NCBI GenBank assembly: GCA_951640195.1
Contig: OX621165.1
Location: 1,798,001-1,862,000, forward strand
Length of the DNA stretch: 64,000 bases
Direction of reading: 5' to 3'
Source: Porpolomopsis calyptriformis
Lineage: Eukaryota; Basidiomycota; Agaricomycetes; Agaricales; Hygrophoraceae
A program made the translations under genes and the position numbers. How positions within the stretch are numbered: position 1 is the stretch's first letter; each line of letters starts with the position of its first letter. Below the pieces are notes generated by a model. That model was not told the DNA's origin and ran no database searches. It was given only the letters and a program-made list of their open reading frames with translations. Positions 45,872 to 57,755 of the stretch are shown one piece after another.

Positions 45872-45886
45872 GGTTATGAGCCCTGC
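45872..45886 (+). other. Primer-binding site for half-molecule initiator tRNA-Met
   Basis: GGTTATGAGCCCTGC abuts the LTR. It is the complement of the anticodon arm of initiator tRNA-Met (GCAGGGCTCATAACC as in yeast), not of a tRNA 3' end. Priming from a cleaved initiator tRNA is known for Drosophila copia and yeast Ty5. Confidence 0.8.
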
Positions 45887-47004
45887 TGCAAATTTTGCCT
45901 AAAATCACCCCCTATTGTGTCTAACAGCTCCTGCATACTCCTGGACTATTACAACCACTCTCCAGACCTCTTACCAGCACCAGTGATATAAATCACCCTG
46001 GTCCTCACTCAATTTTCACTCCCTGACTTCGAAACTTTTGCAACCGTTTTCGGACGCTCCCTTCTGCGCCCCCACCGATTTACACGTTGCTGGCTTCATT
46101 TCCCTTGCCAGGACATCCCAATCAATTGTCCACATCACTATTCATCATCTGTGATAGGCCTACCCATCCCAATCCATCCCAGTGACTGCCAGCTCATCAG
46201 TGGGCACTTGTGGACACTTGTGGGTGCTTGTTATCAACTCCATTCATTGTGGCCATCTATAACAGCCCCACCACTCCAAACCACCATTCTGTGATCTGAC
46301 ACATCATTCCTGTGCCCACCAACTCAAATCGCACCGAATCGCTCCGAAATTGCTTGTGGACGTTAAAGGCCACGTCCGAATCGGGTTCCCTCGCTTATAC
46401 GCTTACTGCATTCGCAGATCATCCAGGAGCACTCCATCATTATTCACCACTCCTATCTACCTCCCAATCATTCCCATTTGTGTTCCATCGCTTCCATCAC
46501 TCCCAGGATGTTGTAATCGCTTCAAGACACTCTAGGACGTGCCCTCTGTGCTCTGGCAAAAATTTGGACTCTTGGGACCTCTCTGGACTCTAGGACTTGA
46601 TCATTCATCAGTCTGTGCTGTGGCTGTCACTGTGCACATTGGTTTATTGAAAGGAGATTAGAACAAAGTGAAGTGCTACCTCCCTGGGCTCTCTTATCAG
46701 AGTGTTACCCCAGTTGCTATTTGGCTTGGTTCACACCAGTCAGCACCTCTCTCTGCACGCAGTGTTGTAGGGAGATTGGGTTGGCGGGTTTACAGTTGCC
46801 TCCCCTTCCAATTTATTGGAAGTAGCTCCATTCCATTATCAACTACCACTGCTAGCACTGATTTCATCAACTTGAGAATAAGCTGGTAGTGTGTGTGAGA
46901 CCCACAGAAGACTGATTTACCAACCTCACCCTATCCTTGCCATCCACTACCCCTTTATACTCCATAATCCATTTATCACCTACCTACACACCATCATCAT
47001 CATC
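45887..47004 (+). other. Unusually long copia-3 leader (1.1 kb)
   Basis: Lies between the primer site and the gag ATG. Contains a 93-codon frame (46312-46593) with a CPLC motif that I do not recognise, a CpG-containing stretch at 46030-46100, and a CATCATCAT run before the gag ATG. Identical sequence occurs in the inverted arm (53809-54927), so that copy gives no independent evidence of selection. Confidence 0.5.
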
Positions 47005-50000
47005 ATGTCAGCCTCCACCAATGAATCAAAGAGGACATTCCCCTGCCTCACTCCCACTAATTGGGGGCAGTGGGCTGACAACATGGAGGCTTACCTTCAC
47101 ACCAAAGAACTCTGGGAGTATGTGGATGGATCTCTGCCTAGGCCTACTGCTGCTGACCCTGTCAAACCTACCCCTGCTGAAATCACTGAGCTTAGGGATT
47201 GGAACCGGAAATCTGGAAGAGCTAGTGGAGAGATATGGCTTGCCATTGAGGACAACCAGAAGGTGCATGTGAAGGATGCCAAAGCTGACCCTGCAGCAAT
47301 GTGGGCTAAGTTAGAGGCTGTCCATCTGCAGAAGAGACCAGGAACCCGCTTCAATGCCTATGATGCGCTGTTCAGTATTAGGAAGGATGATGCTGAAACC
47401 CTGCCTGCCTTAATGGCTAGAGCTGATAAAGCTCTGCAGGATATCAAAGCTCTCTGTCCATCTAACTTCACACTGGACAACCTGGATAAAGAACTTCCTC
47501 TGCATGACCCTCATCCGTGCCCTTCCTGCCAAATACAACAACTTTGCATCCTCCCTCCTACTCATTGACTCCCTTGATAATCAATAAACTCCAATCTGCC
47601 TTCCAGAATGAAGAGAGCCAGTGGCTTGCCAGAAATGTCTCCTCCTCATCTCCCAGCCTTGCCTACCAATCATCATCATCTGCTCTGCTTTGCTCCTTCT
47701 GTGGCAAAACCAACCACACAGAGGACAAGTGCTTCAAGAGGCAGAAGGCCTCTGCTGATGCCAAACAGCAGACTGCCCAATGGCAAGGACGTGGTTGAGG
47801 TGCTAGGGGTAGAGGCAACAAGCCTGCTGCAAAAGAAGCATCTGAAGATACCACCAATGCCAACACTGCTACCATTGAATTTGCTGGTCATGCAAGTGCT
47901 CTCTCTTCATCCCATCGCTCCCTATGGCTCAAGTCTCAATCCTGTGCTGACTGGAACACTGATACAGGTGCTACATCACATATGACCCCTCACAAACACT
48001 GGTTTTGCTCATATTCTCCCCATGTCACTGCTATTCAACTAGCTGACCATTCAACAATCTACTCTGCTGGTATTGGTTCAGTTGAGTTCCAACCAGGCAT
48101 AGATGGTATACCCAAGCAACCAGTTGTATTTCATGATGTACTCCATGTCCCTGATCTTGGCAGTAATCTACTTTCACTCTTCCACCTTACTCATGTTAAA
48201 CAATATACCATTTCAATCCAACAATCTCAAGTTGAGTTCTATTATCACAATGAACTCCATTTCACTGCCTCCATCAATGAGCGCAATATTGGCTATCTTG
48301 ATGGCAAGATCATTGTTCCTCAGTCAGCTCAGTCAGCTCAGTCAACCCTTCCCTTGGATCTTACTCTGTGGCATCAGCATTGCTCTCACCTTAACTTTGG
48401 TGATTTGAAGCATATGCACCTCCATAAACTTGTCTCAGGCATGGTCATCCAGTCCAACTCATCTCCAGACCCTATCTGTGAGCCATGCATCTTTGGAAAG
48501 CAGCACCGTCATAATATCCCTAAGACAGCCTCTCGTCGAACCTCTCTTCTTGCACTTGTCCACACAGACTTAAAGGGCCCTCTCCCTGTTCAGACACCAG
48601 AGGGATACCATTATTGGCAACCCTTCATTGATGACAAGTCAAGGTTCATGGTGATTGCTTTTCTGAGATGTAAAACAGAAGCTCTTGTTGCATTCAAGCA
48701 ATTCAAGGCTTATGCTGAGACCAAACTTGGAAGACGCCTTCAGATGTCTAGGGATGATAAAGGAGGTGAATTCATCAGTGTAGGGAGTTCAATCAGTTCT
48801 GTGCAGACCATGGTATCATGCGTCAGCACACTGAGCCAAATGAACCTCATCAAAATAGAGTAGCTGAGCATGCAAATGAAGATATTGCTGCTGCTGCCAC
48901 TGCACTCCTGGTTCAGGCTAAACTCCTTCCCTCCTTTTGGGCACTTGCTGTCTCTACCTATGTGCATACCAGGAACAGGACACCTACTTCTGCTTTGAAT
49001 GGAGACACTCCATATTTCCACTGGAAAGGGAAGAAACCAGACATCTCTTACTTCCGTATCTTTGGCTGCCTTGCCTATGTGCTAGTGCGCCAAGAGAAAA
49101 GGAAAGCACTCCAACCTCATTCTAGGAAGTGCATCTTTGTTGGTTACCCTGATGGTGTGAAAGCGTGGAAATTCTGGGACCCAGTGGCTAAGAAGATCAT
49201 TATCAGCAGTCATGTGCTGTGTTTGATGAAAGGTGCTTTCCTGGCAACTCTACTGTGGCTATAAATCTGGTCTCTTCCCCTTCCATATTACCTGGTTGCT
49301 CTGCACCCTCTGAACCATCTGTAGTGGTGCTGGATCAAGGGGGAGAGGATGACTATAGTGATGATACAGCACCACATCCAGTACTACCTTTGCCACAAAT
49401 TGCACCTATACCTGGACCCAATCTACCTCCTGCTGTCCCAGTTCCTTCTGCACATAAGGCACCTGCCTCTGATCCACCTGGACCTTCAAGACGTCAAAAC
49501 CCTCCTCATGCTAGTCGTCCCCAAGGCTCCCTTAATGAGACTCTACTTGGTCATCAATCCTCTGTGCCTCCTCAATCCACTCCCTCTCCAACTCCAAATA
49601 GTGCTTCTCCACCTGCTTCTACTCCTGACCCACTTGCAATGTCACCTCCTGCTTCTCACCAAATACATTCACCTCCATTATCTCCAGTCAATGAGTCTAG
49701 CAGTGATGATGAACTCCTGCTCAAGGACCCTAGTGATGGTGAACTTGAGTATGCAGATGCTATCCAATCTGGATTTGAATATCTGTGTAGTGGTTAAGAG
49801 ACTGATTACCTTACTCTGGACCAAGCAGTGGAGTATGCCTTCAACTCTTCTCAGCATGCATTCAAGACAGCTACTCATGATGGTGAACCTAACACATACC
49901 ATGAGGCAATGCAGAGTGCTCCCCTGAAGAGAAGGCAGAATGGCACAAGGCTGCTTTATATGAGATCCAAAAACTTATTGAAAATGGCACCTTTGAACTT

Positions 50001-51455
50001 GTACAACTCCCACCTGGCCGCAAAGCTATTGGCAGCCGATAGGTGTTCAAGGTTAAAAGGAAAGCTGATGGATCCATTGAGCACTATAGAGGCAGAGTGG
50101 TGGCCCAAGGATTTGCCCAAAGACCTGGATTTGACTATACTGAGACCTTTGCTCCTACTCCAAAGTGGGCTTCACTCTGAGCTATTCTGGCATTGGCTGC
50201 ACTTGAAGACCTTGAATTAGAAAGTCTTGATATCTCTTCAGCTTACCTCAATGGTGAACTTGAAGAAGAGGTCTATATGCGCCAGCCAGAAGGCTTTGTT
50301 GAGAAGGGCAATCACTGGGTCTGGCACTTGCTCAAATCTATCTATGGCTTAAAGCAGGCTGGCAGGTGTTGGCACAAGAAACTCAATGAGGTCTTTGAGA
50401 AGATGGGCTTCAAGAGGATCACCTGTGAACACAGTATCTGGATCTACAAGAGGGATGATGTGCGCATCATAGTGCCAGTCTTTATTGATGATATGACTAT
50501 TACTGCAAAGTCCACTGCAGAGATTGCTCATGTGAAGGATGAACTTAGGAAGTACTTCCAACTACGTGATCTTGGGACTACCTCATGGCTACTGGGTGTT
50601 GAAATCACTCGGAATTGTTCTGAACATTCCTTATCATTGTCTCAGCGCCAATATATCCTTGACTTGCTTAAACACTTTAACCTCTCTGATTGCAACCCAG
50701 TTGGCACTCCTCTTGATCCTGGCATCAAACTCAGCACATCCATGTCTCCCACTTCCTCTAAAGAGATTGAAGAAATGCGCTCCATCCCATACCTCCAAGC
50801 TGTTGGTTCATTAATGTACTTGGCTACAGCTACTCGACCAGATATCTCTTATACTGTTGGTGTCTTAGCCTGCTTCAGCAAGAACCCTGGCATGCAGCAC
50901 TGGAAAGCTGTCAAACATCTCTTCCGTTACCTCAAAGGCTCTCTTGACTTCAAATTAACCTACTCACCACTTTCTAACCTATCTGAAATATTCACCACTT
51001 ATACTGATGCTGACCATGCTGGCAATCCTGATAATGGGCGTTCCACTGGAGGCTATATAGTTAAGATGGGTACTGGTGCTATCAGTTGGTCTAGTTGACT
51101 CCAGGCTATAGTTGCACTATCCACCACTGAAGCAGAGTATGTTGCAGCTACTGCAGCTAGTCAAGAAATCCTATGGTTGAGAAATCTGTTCACTGAACTT
51201 GGCTACCAATTCACATCCCCTTCCACTCTGTTCATTGATAACCAATCTGCCTTATCTGTTGCCAAAAACCCAGAACACAATGGACATATGAAGCATCTGG
51301 ACTTGCGTTTTTACTGGTTGAGGAATGAAGTGGAGAAGGGAACCATTAAGTTGATCCACCTAAGGACAGATGCCATGCCTGCAGATATCTTGACCAAGGC
51401 CTTGAGCAAAGTGAAGGTGTTGGAGATGTTAGAAAGGTTGGGATTGAAGAAGTAG
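47005..51455 (+). pseudogene. Ty1/copia copy 3: gag-pol, nearly complete but frame-broken
   Basis: Gag from ATG 47005 (SASTNESKRTFPCL...); frame change near 47505; zinc knuckle CSFCGKTNHTEDKC (about 47695-47736); stop at about 47799; protease DTGATSHMT (47962); integrase HHCC, then D-D-E (HTDLKGP, RDDKGGEF, NED). Two-base insertions relative to copies 2 and 4 occur at about 48779, 49212 and 49915. A Pro/Ser linker follows. RT has SAYLNGELEEEVYMRQPEGF, YGLKQAG and FIDDMTI. RNase H (TDADHAGN, STTEAEY, DNQSAL) ends LERLGLKK at 51455. Stops at 49797 (CAA to TAA), 50042 (W), 50179 and 51097. It would encode a single Gag-Pol polyprotein. The most complete copy here, yet inactive. Confidence 0.9.
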
Positions 51456-51470
51456 CAGAGTTGTCTCATC

Positions 51471-51479
51471 AAGGGGGAG
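51471..51479 (+). other. Polypurine tract
   Basis: AAGGGGGAG lies directly before the 3' LTR, as needed for plus-strand priming; conserved in the inverted copy at 43876-43884. Confidence 0.8.
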
Positions 51480-51675
51480 TGTTAGGATGTGATGATCTCC
51501 TCTGCATAGAGCAGTAACTGGTTTGTACCAGTCCGAAGTTGTGGCTGATTTGTTTGTTCTTATTTGGTCAAAAATGCGTCCAAAGTCTCTGGTGTCAAGC
51601 TCACTGCTCCTTAGTATTGACAGTGAAGCTTGACACCAGGTGTGGTTATTAAGGCAGTAGCTTCCAGCCTTGATA
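51480..51675 (+). repeat. Copia-3 3' LTR (196 bp)
   Basis: TGTTAGGATG...CCTTGATA; 62 bp shorter than the 5' LTR because it has one instead of two internal repeat units. Its U5 end joins inverted copia sequence at 51676. Confidence 0.88.
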
Positions 51676-54600
51676 AGAATGAGGTTGGAGTGCTTTCCTC
51701 TTCTCTTGGCGCACTAGCACATAGGCAAGGCAGCCAAAGATACGGAAGTAAGAGAGGTCTGGTTTCTTCCCTTTCCAGTGGAAATATGGAGTGTCTCCAT
51801 TCAAAGCAGAAGTAGGTGTCCTGTTCCTGGTATGCACATAGGTAGAGACAGCAAGTGCCCAAAAGGAGGGAGGGAGTTTAGCCTGAACCAGGAGTGCAGT
51901 GGCAGCAGCAGCAATATCTTCATTTGCATGCTCAGCTACTCTATTTTGATGAGGTTCATTTGGCTCAGTGTGCTGACGCATGATACCATGGTCTGCACAG
52001 AACTGATTGAACTCCCTACACTGATGAATTCACCTCCTTTATCATCCCTAGACATCTGAAGGCGTCTTCCAAGTTTGGTCTCAGCATAAGCCTTGAATTG
52101 CTTGAATGCAACAAGAGCTTCTGTTTTACATCTCAGAAAAGCAATCACCATGAACCTTGACTTGTCATCAATGAAGGGTTGCCAATAATGGTATCCCTCT
52201 GGTGTCTGAACAGGGAGAGGGCCCTTTAAGTCTGTGTGGACAAGTGCAAGAAGAGAGGTTCGACGAGAGGCTGTCTTAGGGATATTATGACGGTGCTGCT
52301 TTCCAAAGATGCATGGCTCACAGATAGGGTCTGGAGATGAGTTGGACTGGATGACCATGCCTGAGACAAGTTTATGGAGGTGCATATGCTTCAAATCACC
52401 AAAGTTAAGGTGAGAGCAATGCTGATGCCACAGAGTAAGATCCAAGGGAAGGGTTGACTGAGCTGACTGAGCTGACTGAGGAACAATGATCTTGCCATCA
52501 AGATAGCCAATATTGCGCTCATTGATGGAGGCAGTGAAATGGAGTTCATTGTGATAATAGAACTCAACTTGAGATTGTTGGATTGAAATGGTATATTGTT
52601 TAACATGAGTAAGGTGGAAGAGTGAAAGTAGATTACTGCCAAGATCAGGGACATGGAGTACATCATGAAATACAACTGGTTGCTTGGGTATACCATCTAT
52701 GCCTGGTTGGAACTCAACTGAACCAATACCAGCAGAGTAGATTGTTGAATGGTCAGCTAGTTGAATAGCAGTGACATGGGGAGAATATGAGCAAAACCAG
52801 TGTTTGTGAGGGGTCATATGTGATGTAGCACCTGTATCAGTGTTCCAGTCAGCACAGGATTGAGACTTGAGCCATAGGGAGCGATGGGATGAAGAGAGAG
52901 CACTTGCATGACCAGCAAATTCAATGGTAGCAGTGTTGGCATTGGTGGTATCTTCAGATGCTTCTTTTGCAGCAGGCTTGTTGCCTCTACCCCTAGCACC
53001 TCAACCACGTCCTTGCCATTGGGCAGTCTGCTGTTTGGCATCAGCAGAGGCCTTCTGCCTCTTGAAGCACTTGTCCTCTGTGTGGTTGGTTTTGCCACAG
53101 AAGGAGCAAAGCAGAGCAGATGATGATGATTGGTAGGCAAGGCTGGGAGATGAGGAGGAGACATTTCTGGCAAGCCACTGGCTCTCTTCATTCTGGAAGG
53201 CAGATTGGAGTTTATTGATTATCAAGGGAGTCAATGAGTAGGAGGGAGGATGCAAAGTTGTTGTATTTGGCAGGAAGGGCACGGATGAGGGTCATGCAGA
53301 GGAAGTTCTTTATCCAGGTTGTCCAGTGTGAAGTTAGATGGACAGAGAGCTTTGATATCCTGCAGAGCTTTATCAGCTCTAGCCATTAAGGCAGGCAGGG
53401 TTTCAGCATCATCCTTCCTAATACTGAACAGCGCATCATAGGCATTGAAGCGGGTTCCTGGTCTCTTCTGCAGATGGACAGCCTCTAACTTAGCCCACAT
53501 TGCTGCAGGGTCAGCTTTGGCATCCTTCACATGCACCTTCTGGTTGTCCTCAATGGCAAGCCATATCTCTCCACTAGCTCTTCCAGATTTCCGGTTCCAA
53601 TCCCTAAGCTCAGTGATTTCAGCAGGGGTAGGTTTGACAGGGTCAGCAGCAGTAGGCCTAGGCAGAGATCCATCCACATACTCCCAGAGTTCTTTGGTGT
53701 GAAGGTAAGCCTCCATGTTGTCAGCCCACTGCCCCCAATTAGTGGGAGTGAGGCAGGGGAATGTCCTCTTTGATTCATTGGTGGAGGCTGACATGATGAT
53801 GATGATGGTGTGTAGGTAGGTGATAAATGGATTATGGAGTATAAAGGGGTAGTGGATGGCAAGGATAGGGTGAGGTTGGTAAATCAGTCTTCTGTGGGTC
53901 TCACACACACTACCAGCTTATTCTCAAGTTGATGAAATCAGTGCTAGCAGTGGTAGTTGATAATGGAATGGAGCTACTTCCAATAAATTGGAAGGGGAGG
54001 CAACTGTAAACCCGCCAACCCAATCTCCCTACAACACTGCGTGCAGAGAGAGGTGCTGACTGGTGTGAACCAAGCCAAATAGCAACTGGGGTAACACTCT
54101 GATAAGAGAGCCCAGGGAGGTAGCACTTCACTTTGTTCTAATCTCCTTTCAATAAACCAATGTGCACAGTGACAGCCACAGCACAGACTGATGAATGATC
54201 AAGTCCTAGAGTCCAGAGAGGTCCCAAGAGTCCAAATTTTTGCCAGAGCACAGAGGGCACGTCCTAGAGTGTCTTGAAGCGATTACAACATCCTGGGAGT
54301 GATGGAAGCGATGGAACACAAATGGGAATGATTGGGAGGTAGATAGGAGTGGTGAATAATGATGGAGTGCTCCTGGATGATCTGCGAATGCAGTAAGCGT
54401 ATAAGCGAGGGAACCCGATTCGGACGTGGCCTTTAACGTCCACAAGCAATTTCGGAGCGATTCGGTGCGATTTGAGTTGGTGGGCACAGGAATGATGTGT
54501 CAGATCACAGAATGGTGGTTTGGAGTGGTGGGGCTGTTATAGATGGCCACAATGAATGGAGTTGATAACAAGCACCCACAAGTGTCCACAAGTGCCCACT

Positions 54601-54927
54601 GATGAGCTGGCAGTCACTGGGATGGATTGGGATGGGTAGGCCTATCACAGATGATGAATAGTGATGTGGACAATTGATTGGGATGTCCTGGCAAGGGAAA
54701 TGAAGCCAGCAACGTGTAAATCGGTGGGGGCGCAGAAGGGAGCGTCCGAAAACGGTTGCAAAAGTTTCGAAGTCAGGGAGTGAAAATTGAGTGAGGACCA
54801 GGGTGATTTATATCACTGGTGCTGGTAAGAGGTCTGGAGAGTGGTTGTAATAGTCCAGGAGTATGCAGGAGCTGTTAGACACAATAGGGGGTGATTTTAG
54901 GCAAAATTTGCAGCAGGGCTCATAACC
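51676..54927 (-). pseudogene. Inverted duplicate of copia-3 5' half (leader, gag, protease, integrase)
   Basis: Position p here corresponds to 100799-p in copia-3: the complement of 51676-54927 equals 45872-49123 with no net length change. It carries the same gag frame break, the same stop before GARGRG and the same two-base insertion in the integrase, so it was copied from an already broken element. The few differences I saw include ctcctt/ctccct near 48928 and an Ile/Leu change near 49040. It stops inside the integrase C-terminal region, directly against the copia-3 3' LTR. Confidence 0.92.
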
Positions 54928-55185
54928 TATCAAGGCTGGAAGCTACTGCCTTAATAACCACACCTGGTGTCAAGCTTCACTGTCAATACTAATAATATGG
55001 TGATATAAGTACAGGGAGTGACTAACCTGGTGTCAAGCTTCACTGTCAATACTAAGGAGCAGTGAGCTTGACACCAGAGACTTTGGACGCATTTTTGACC
55101 AAATAAGAACAAACAAATCAGCCACAACTTCAGACTGGTACAAACCAGTACTGCTCTATGCAGAGGAGATCATCACATCCTAACA
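54928..55185 (-). repeat. Copia LTR in reverse orientation (outer end of inverted arm)
   Basis: Complement of the 258-bp LTR at 45614-45871, with both 62-bp units and a single C/T difference near its start. It is followed at 55186 by plus-strand copia internal sequence, again a U3-end-to-internal junction. Confidence 0.88.
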
Positions 55186-57755
55186 CATATGCACCTCCAT
55201 AAGCTTGTCTCAGGCATGGTCATCTAGTCCAACTCACCTCCAGACCCTATCTGTGAGCCATGCATCTTTGGAAAGCAGCACCATCATAATATTCCCACAA
55301 CTGCCTCTCATTGAACCTCTCTTCTTGCAACTTGTCCACACACACATAAAGGGCCTTCTCCCTGATCAGACACCAGAGGGATACCACTATTGGTAACCCT
55401 TCATTGATGACAAGTCAAGGTTCATGGTGATTGCTTTCCTGAGATGTAAACCAGAAGCTCTTGTTGCATTCAAGCAATTCAAGGCTTATAGTGAGACCAA
55501 GCTTGGAAGATGCCTTCAGATGTCTAGGGATGATAAAGGAGGTGATTTCATTAGTAGGGAGTTCAACCAGTTCTGTACAGACCATGGTTATTATGCATCA
55601 GCACACTGAGCCAAATGAACCTCATCAAAATGGAGTAGCTGAGTGCGCAAATGAGGATATTGCTGCTGCTGCCACTGCACTCCTAGTTCAGGCTAAACTC
55701 CCTCCCTCCTTTTGGGTACTTGCTGTCTCTACCTATGTGCATACCAGGAATAGGATACCCACTTCTGCTTTGAATGGAGACACTCCATATTTCCACTGGA
55801 AAGGGAAGAAACCAGACATCTCTTACTTCCATATCTTTGGCTGCCTTGCCTATGTGCTAGTGCGCCAAGAGAAGAGGAAGGCACTCCAACCTCACTCTAG
55901 GAAGTGTATCTTTGTTGGTTACCCTAATGGTGTGAAAGCATGGAAATTCTGGGACCCAGTGGCTAAGAAGATCATTATCAGCAGTCATGCTGTATTTGAT
56001 GAAAGGCGCTTCCCTGGGAACTCTACTGTGGCTATCAATCTGGTCTCTTCCCCTTCCATATTACCTGATCACTCTGCACCCTCTGAACCATCTGTGGTGG
56101 TGCTGGATCAAGGGGGAGATGATGACCATAGTGATGATACAGCAGTACTACCTTTGCCACAAATTGCACCTATACCTGGACCCAATCTACCTCCTGCTGT
56201 CCCAGTTCCTTTTGCACATAAGGCACCTGCCTCTGATCCACCTGGACCTTCAAGACGTCAAAACCCTCCTCGTGCTAGTCATCCCTAAGGCTCCCTTAAT
56301 AAGACTCTACTTGGTCATCAATCCTCTGTGCCTCCTCAATCCACTCCCTTTCCAACTCCAAATAGTGCTTCTCCACCTGCTTCTACTCCTGACCCACTTG
56401 CAATGTCACCTCCTGCTTCTCACCAAATGCATTCACCTCCATTATCTCCAGTCAATGAGTCTAGCAGTGATGATGAACTCCTGCTCAAGGACCCTAGTGA
56501 TGGTGAACTTGAGTATGCAGATGCTATCCAATCTGGATTTGAATATCTGTGTAGTGGTCAAGAGACTGATTACCTTACTCTGGACCAAGCAGTGGAGTAT
56601 GCCTTCAACTCTTCTCAGCATGCATTCAAGATAGCTACTCATGATAGTAAACCTAACACATACCATAAGGCAATGCAGTGCTCCCCTGAAGAGAAGGAAG
56701 AATGGCACAAGGCTGCTTTATATGAGATCTAAAAACTTATTGAAAATGGCACCTTTGAACTTGTACAACTCCCACCTGGCTGCAAAGCCATTGGCAGCCG
56801 ATAGGTGTTCAAGGTTAAAAGGAAAGCTGATGGATCCATTGAGCGCTATAGAGGCAGAGTGGTAGCCCAAGGATTTTCCTAGAGACCTGGATTTGACTAT
56901 ACTAAAACCTTTGGTCCTACTCCAAAGTGGGCTTCACTTCAAGCTATCCTGGCATTGGCTGCACTTGAAGACCTTGAATTAGAAAGTCTTAATATCTCTT
57001 CAGCTTACCTTAATGGTGAACTTGAAGAAGAGGTCTATATGCGCCAGCCAGAAGGCTTTGTTGAGAAGGGCAATCACTAGGTCTAGCACTTGCTCAAATC
57101 TATCTATGGCTTAAAGTAGGCTAGCAGGTGTTGGCACAAGAAACTCAATGAGGTCTTTGAGAAGTGTTAAAGGTCGAAGGCATGGTAACAAGTGGTAAGA
57201 CTCTTCGATGAACGAGTTCAAGGAATGGTAGTTTAAACCAGTATAACTGTAGTGTATTCGACAGGGAAACTATAGCGAATACATGGGCTAGTTATACAAA
57301 GGTAAAGCTGTGGTAGCTATAAATAACTACTACTGGCATAAATACCTCAATGCATAGCCTTATGGCTATGCAGCTAGTCCAGGTCCAATGACAAAGACAT
57401 AATTACTAATACTAACTGGATATGTGGATTACCGAAACCTGACAAGAAGATAGGCTTCAAGAGGATCACCTGTGAACACAGTATCTGGATCTACAAGAGG
57501 GATGATGTGCACATCATAGTGCCAGTCTTTATTGATGATATGACTATTGCTGCAAAGTCTACTGCAGAGATAGCTCATGTCAAGGATGAACTTAGGAAGT
57601 ACTTCCAACTACATAATCTTGGGACTACCTTATGGCTACTGGGTGTTGAAATCACTTGGAATCGTTCTGAACACTCCTTATCATTGTCTCAGCACCAATA
57701 TATCCTTGACTTACTTAAACGCTTTAACCTCTCTGATTGCAACCCAGTTAGTATC
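55186..57755 (+). pseudogene. Ty1/copia copy 4: integrase to RT, decayed
   Basis: Begins at the position homologous to 48410 of copia-3 (HMHLHKLVSG region). Integrase motifs SRDDKGGDF and ERANED-like (CANED); Pro/Ser linker; RT start with SAYLNGELEEEV. The solo LTR (57165-57444) interrupts it. RT continues with FIDDMTIAAK and stops at 57755, where a gypsy LTR begins. Nonsense changes relative to copia-3 are transitions: CAA to TAA at about 55395, 56287 and 56730, TGG to TAG and CAG to TAG at 57078-57122. RNase H and a 3' LTR are missing. Confidence 0.85.
57165..57444. repeat. Solo LTR (280 bp), TGTTAAAGG...CCTGACA, in copia-4
   Basis: Target duplications AGAAG at 57160-57164 and 57445-57449. 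Same site and same LTR as in copia-2. Confidence 0.92.

Noticed and set aside
47026..47354. Opposite-strand open frames over copia gag (also at 53445-53773)
   Set aside because: They are exact shadows of the gag frame and recur only because the region is duplicated.
49349..49927. 192-codon Leu/His-rich frame overlapping the copia linker
   Set aside because: Low-complexity shadow of the Pro/Ser-rich linker in another frame; no motif.
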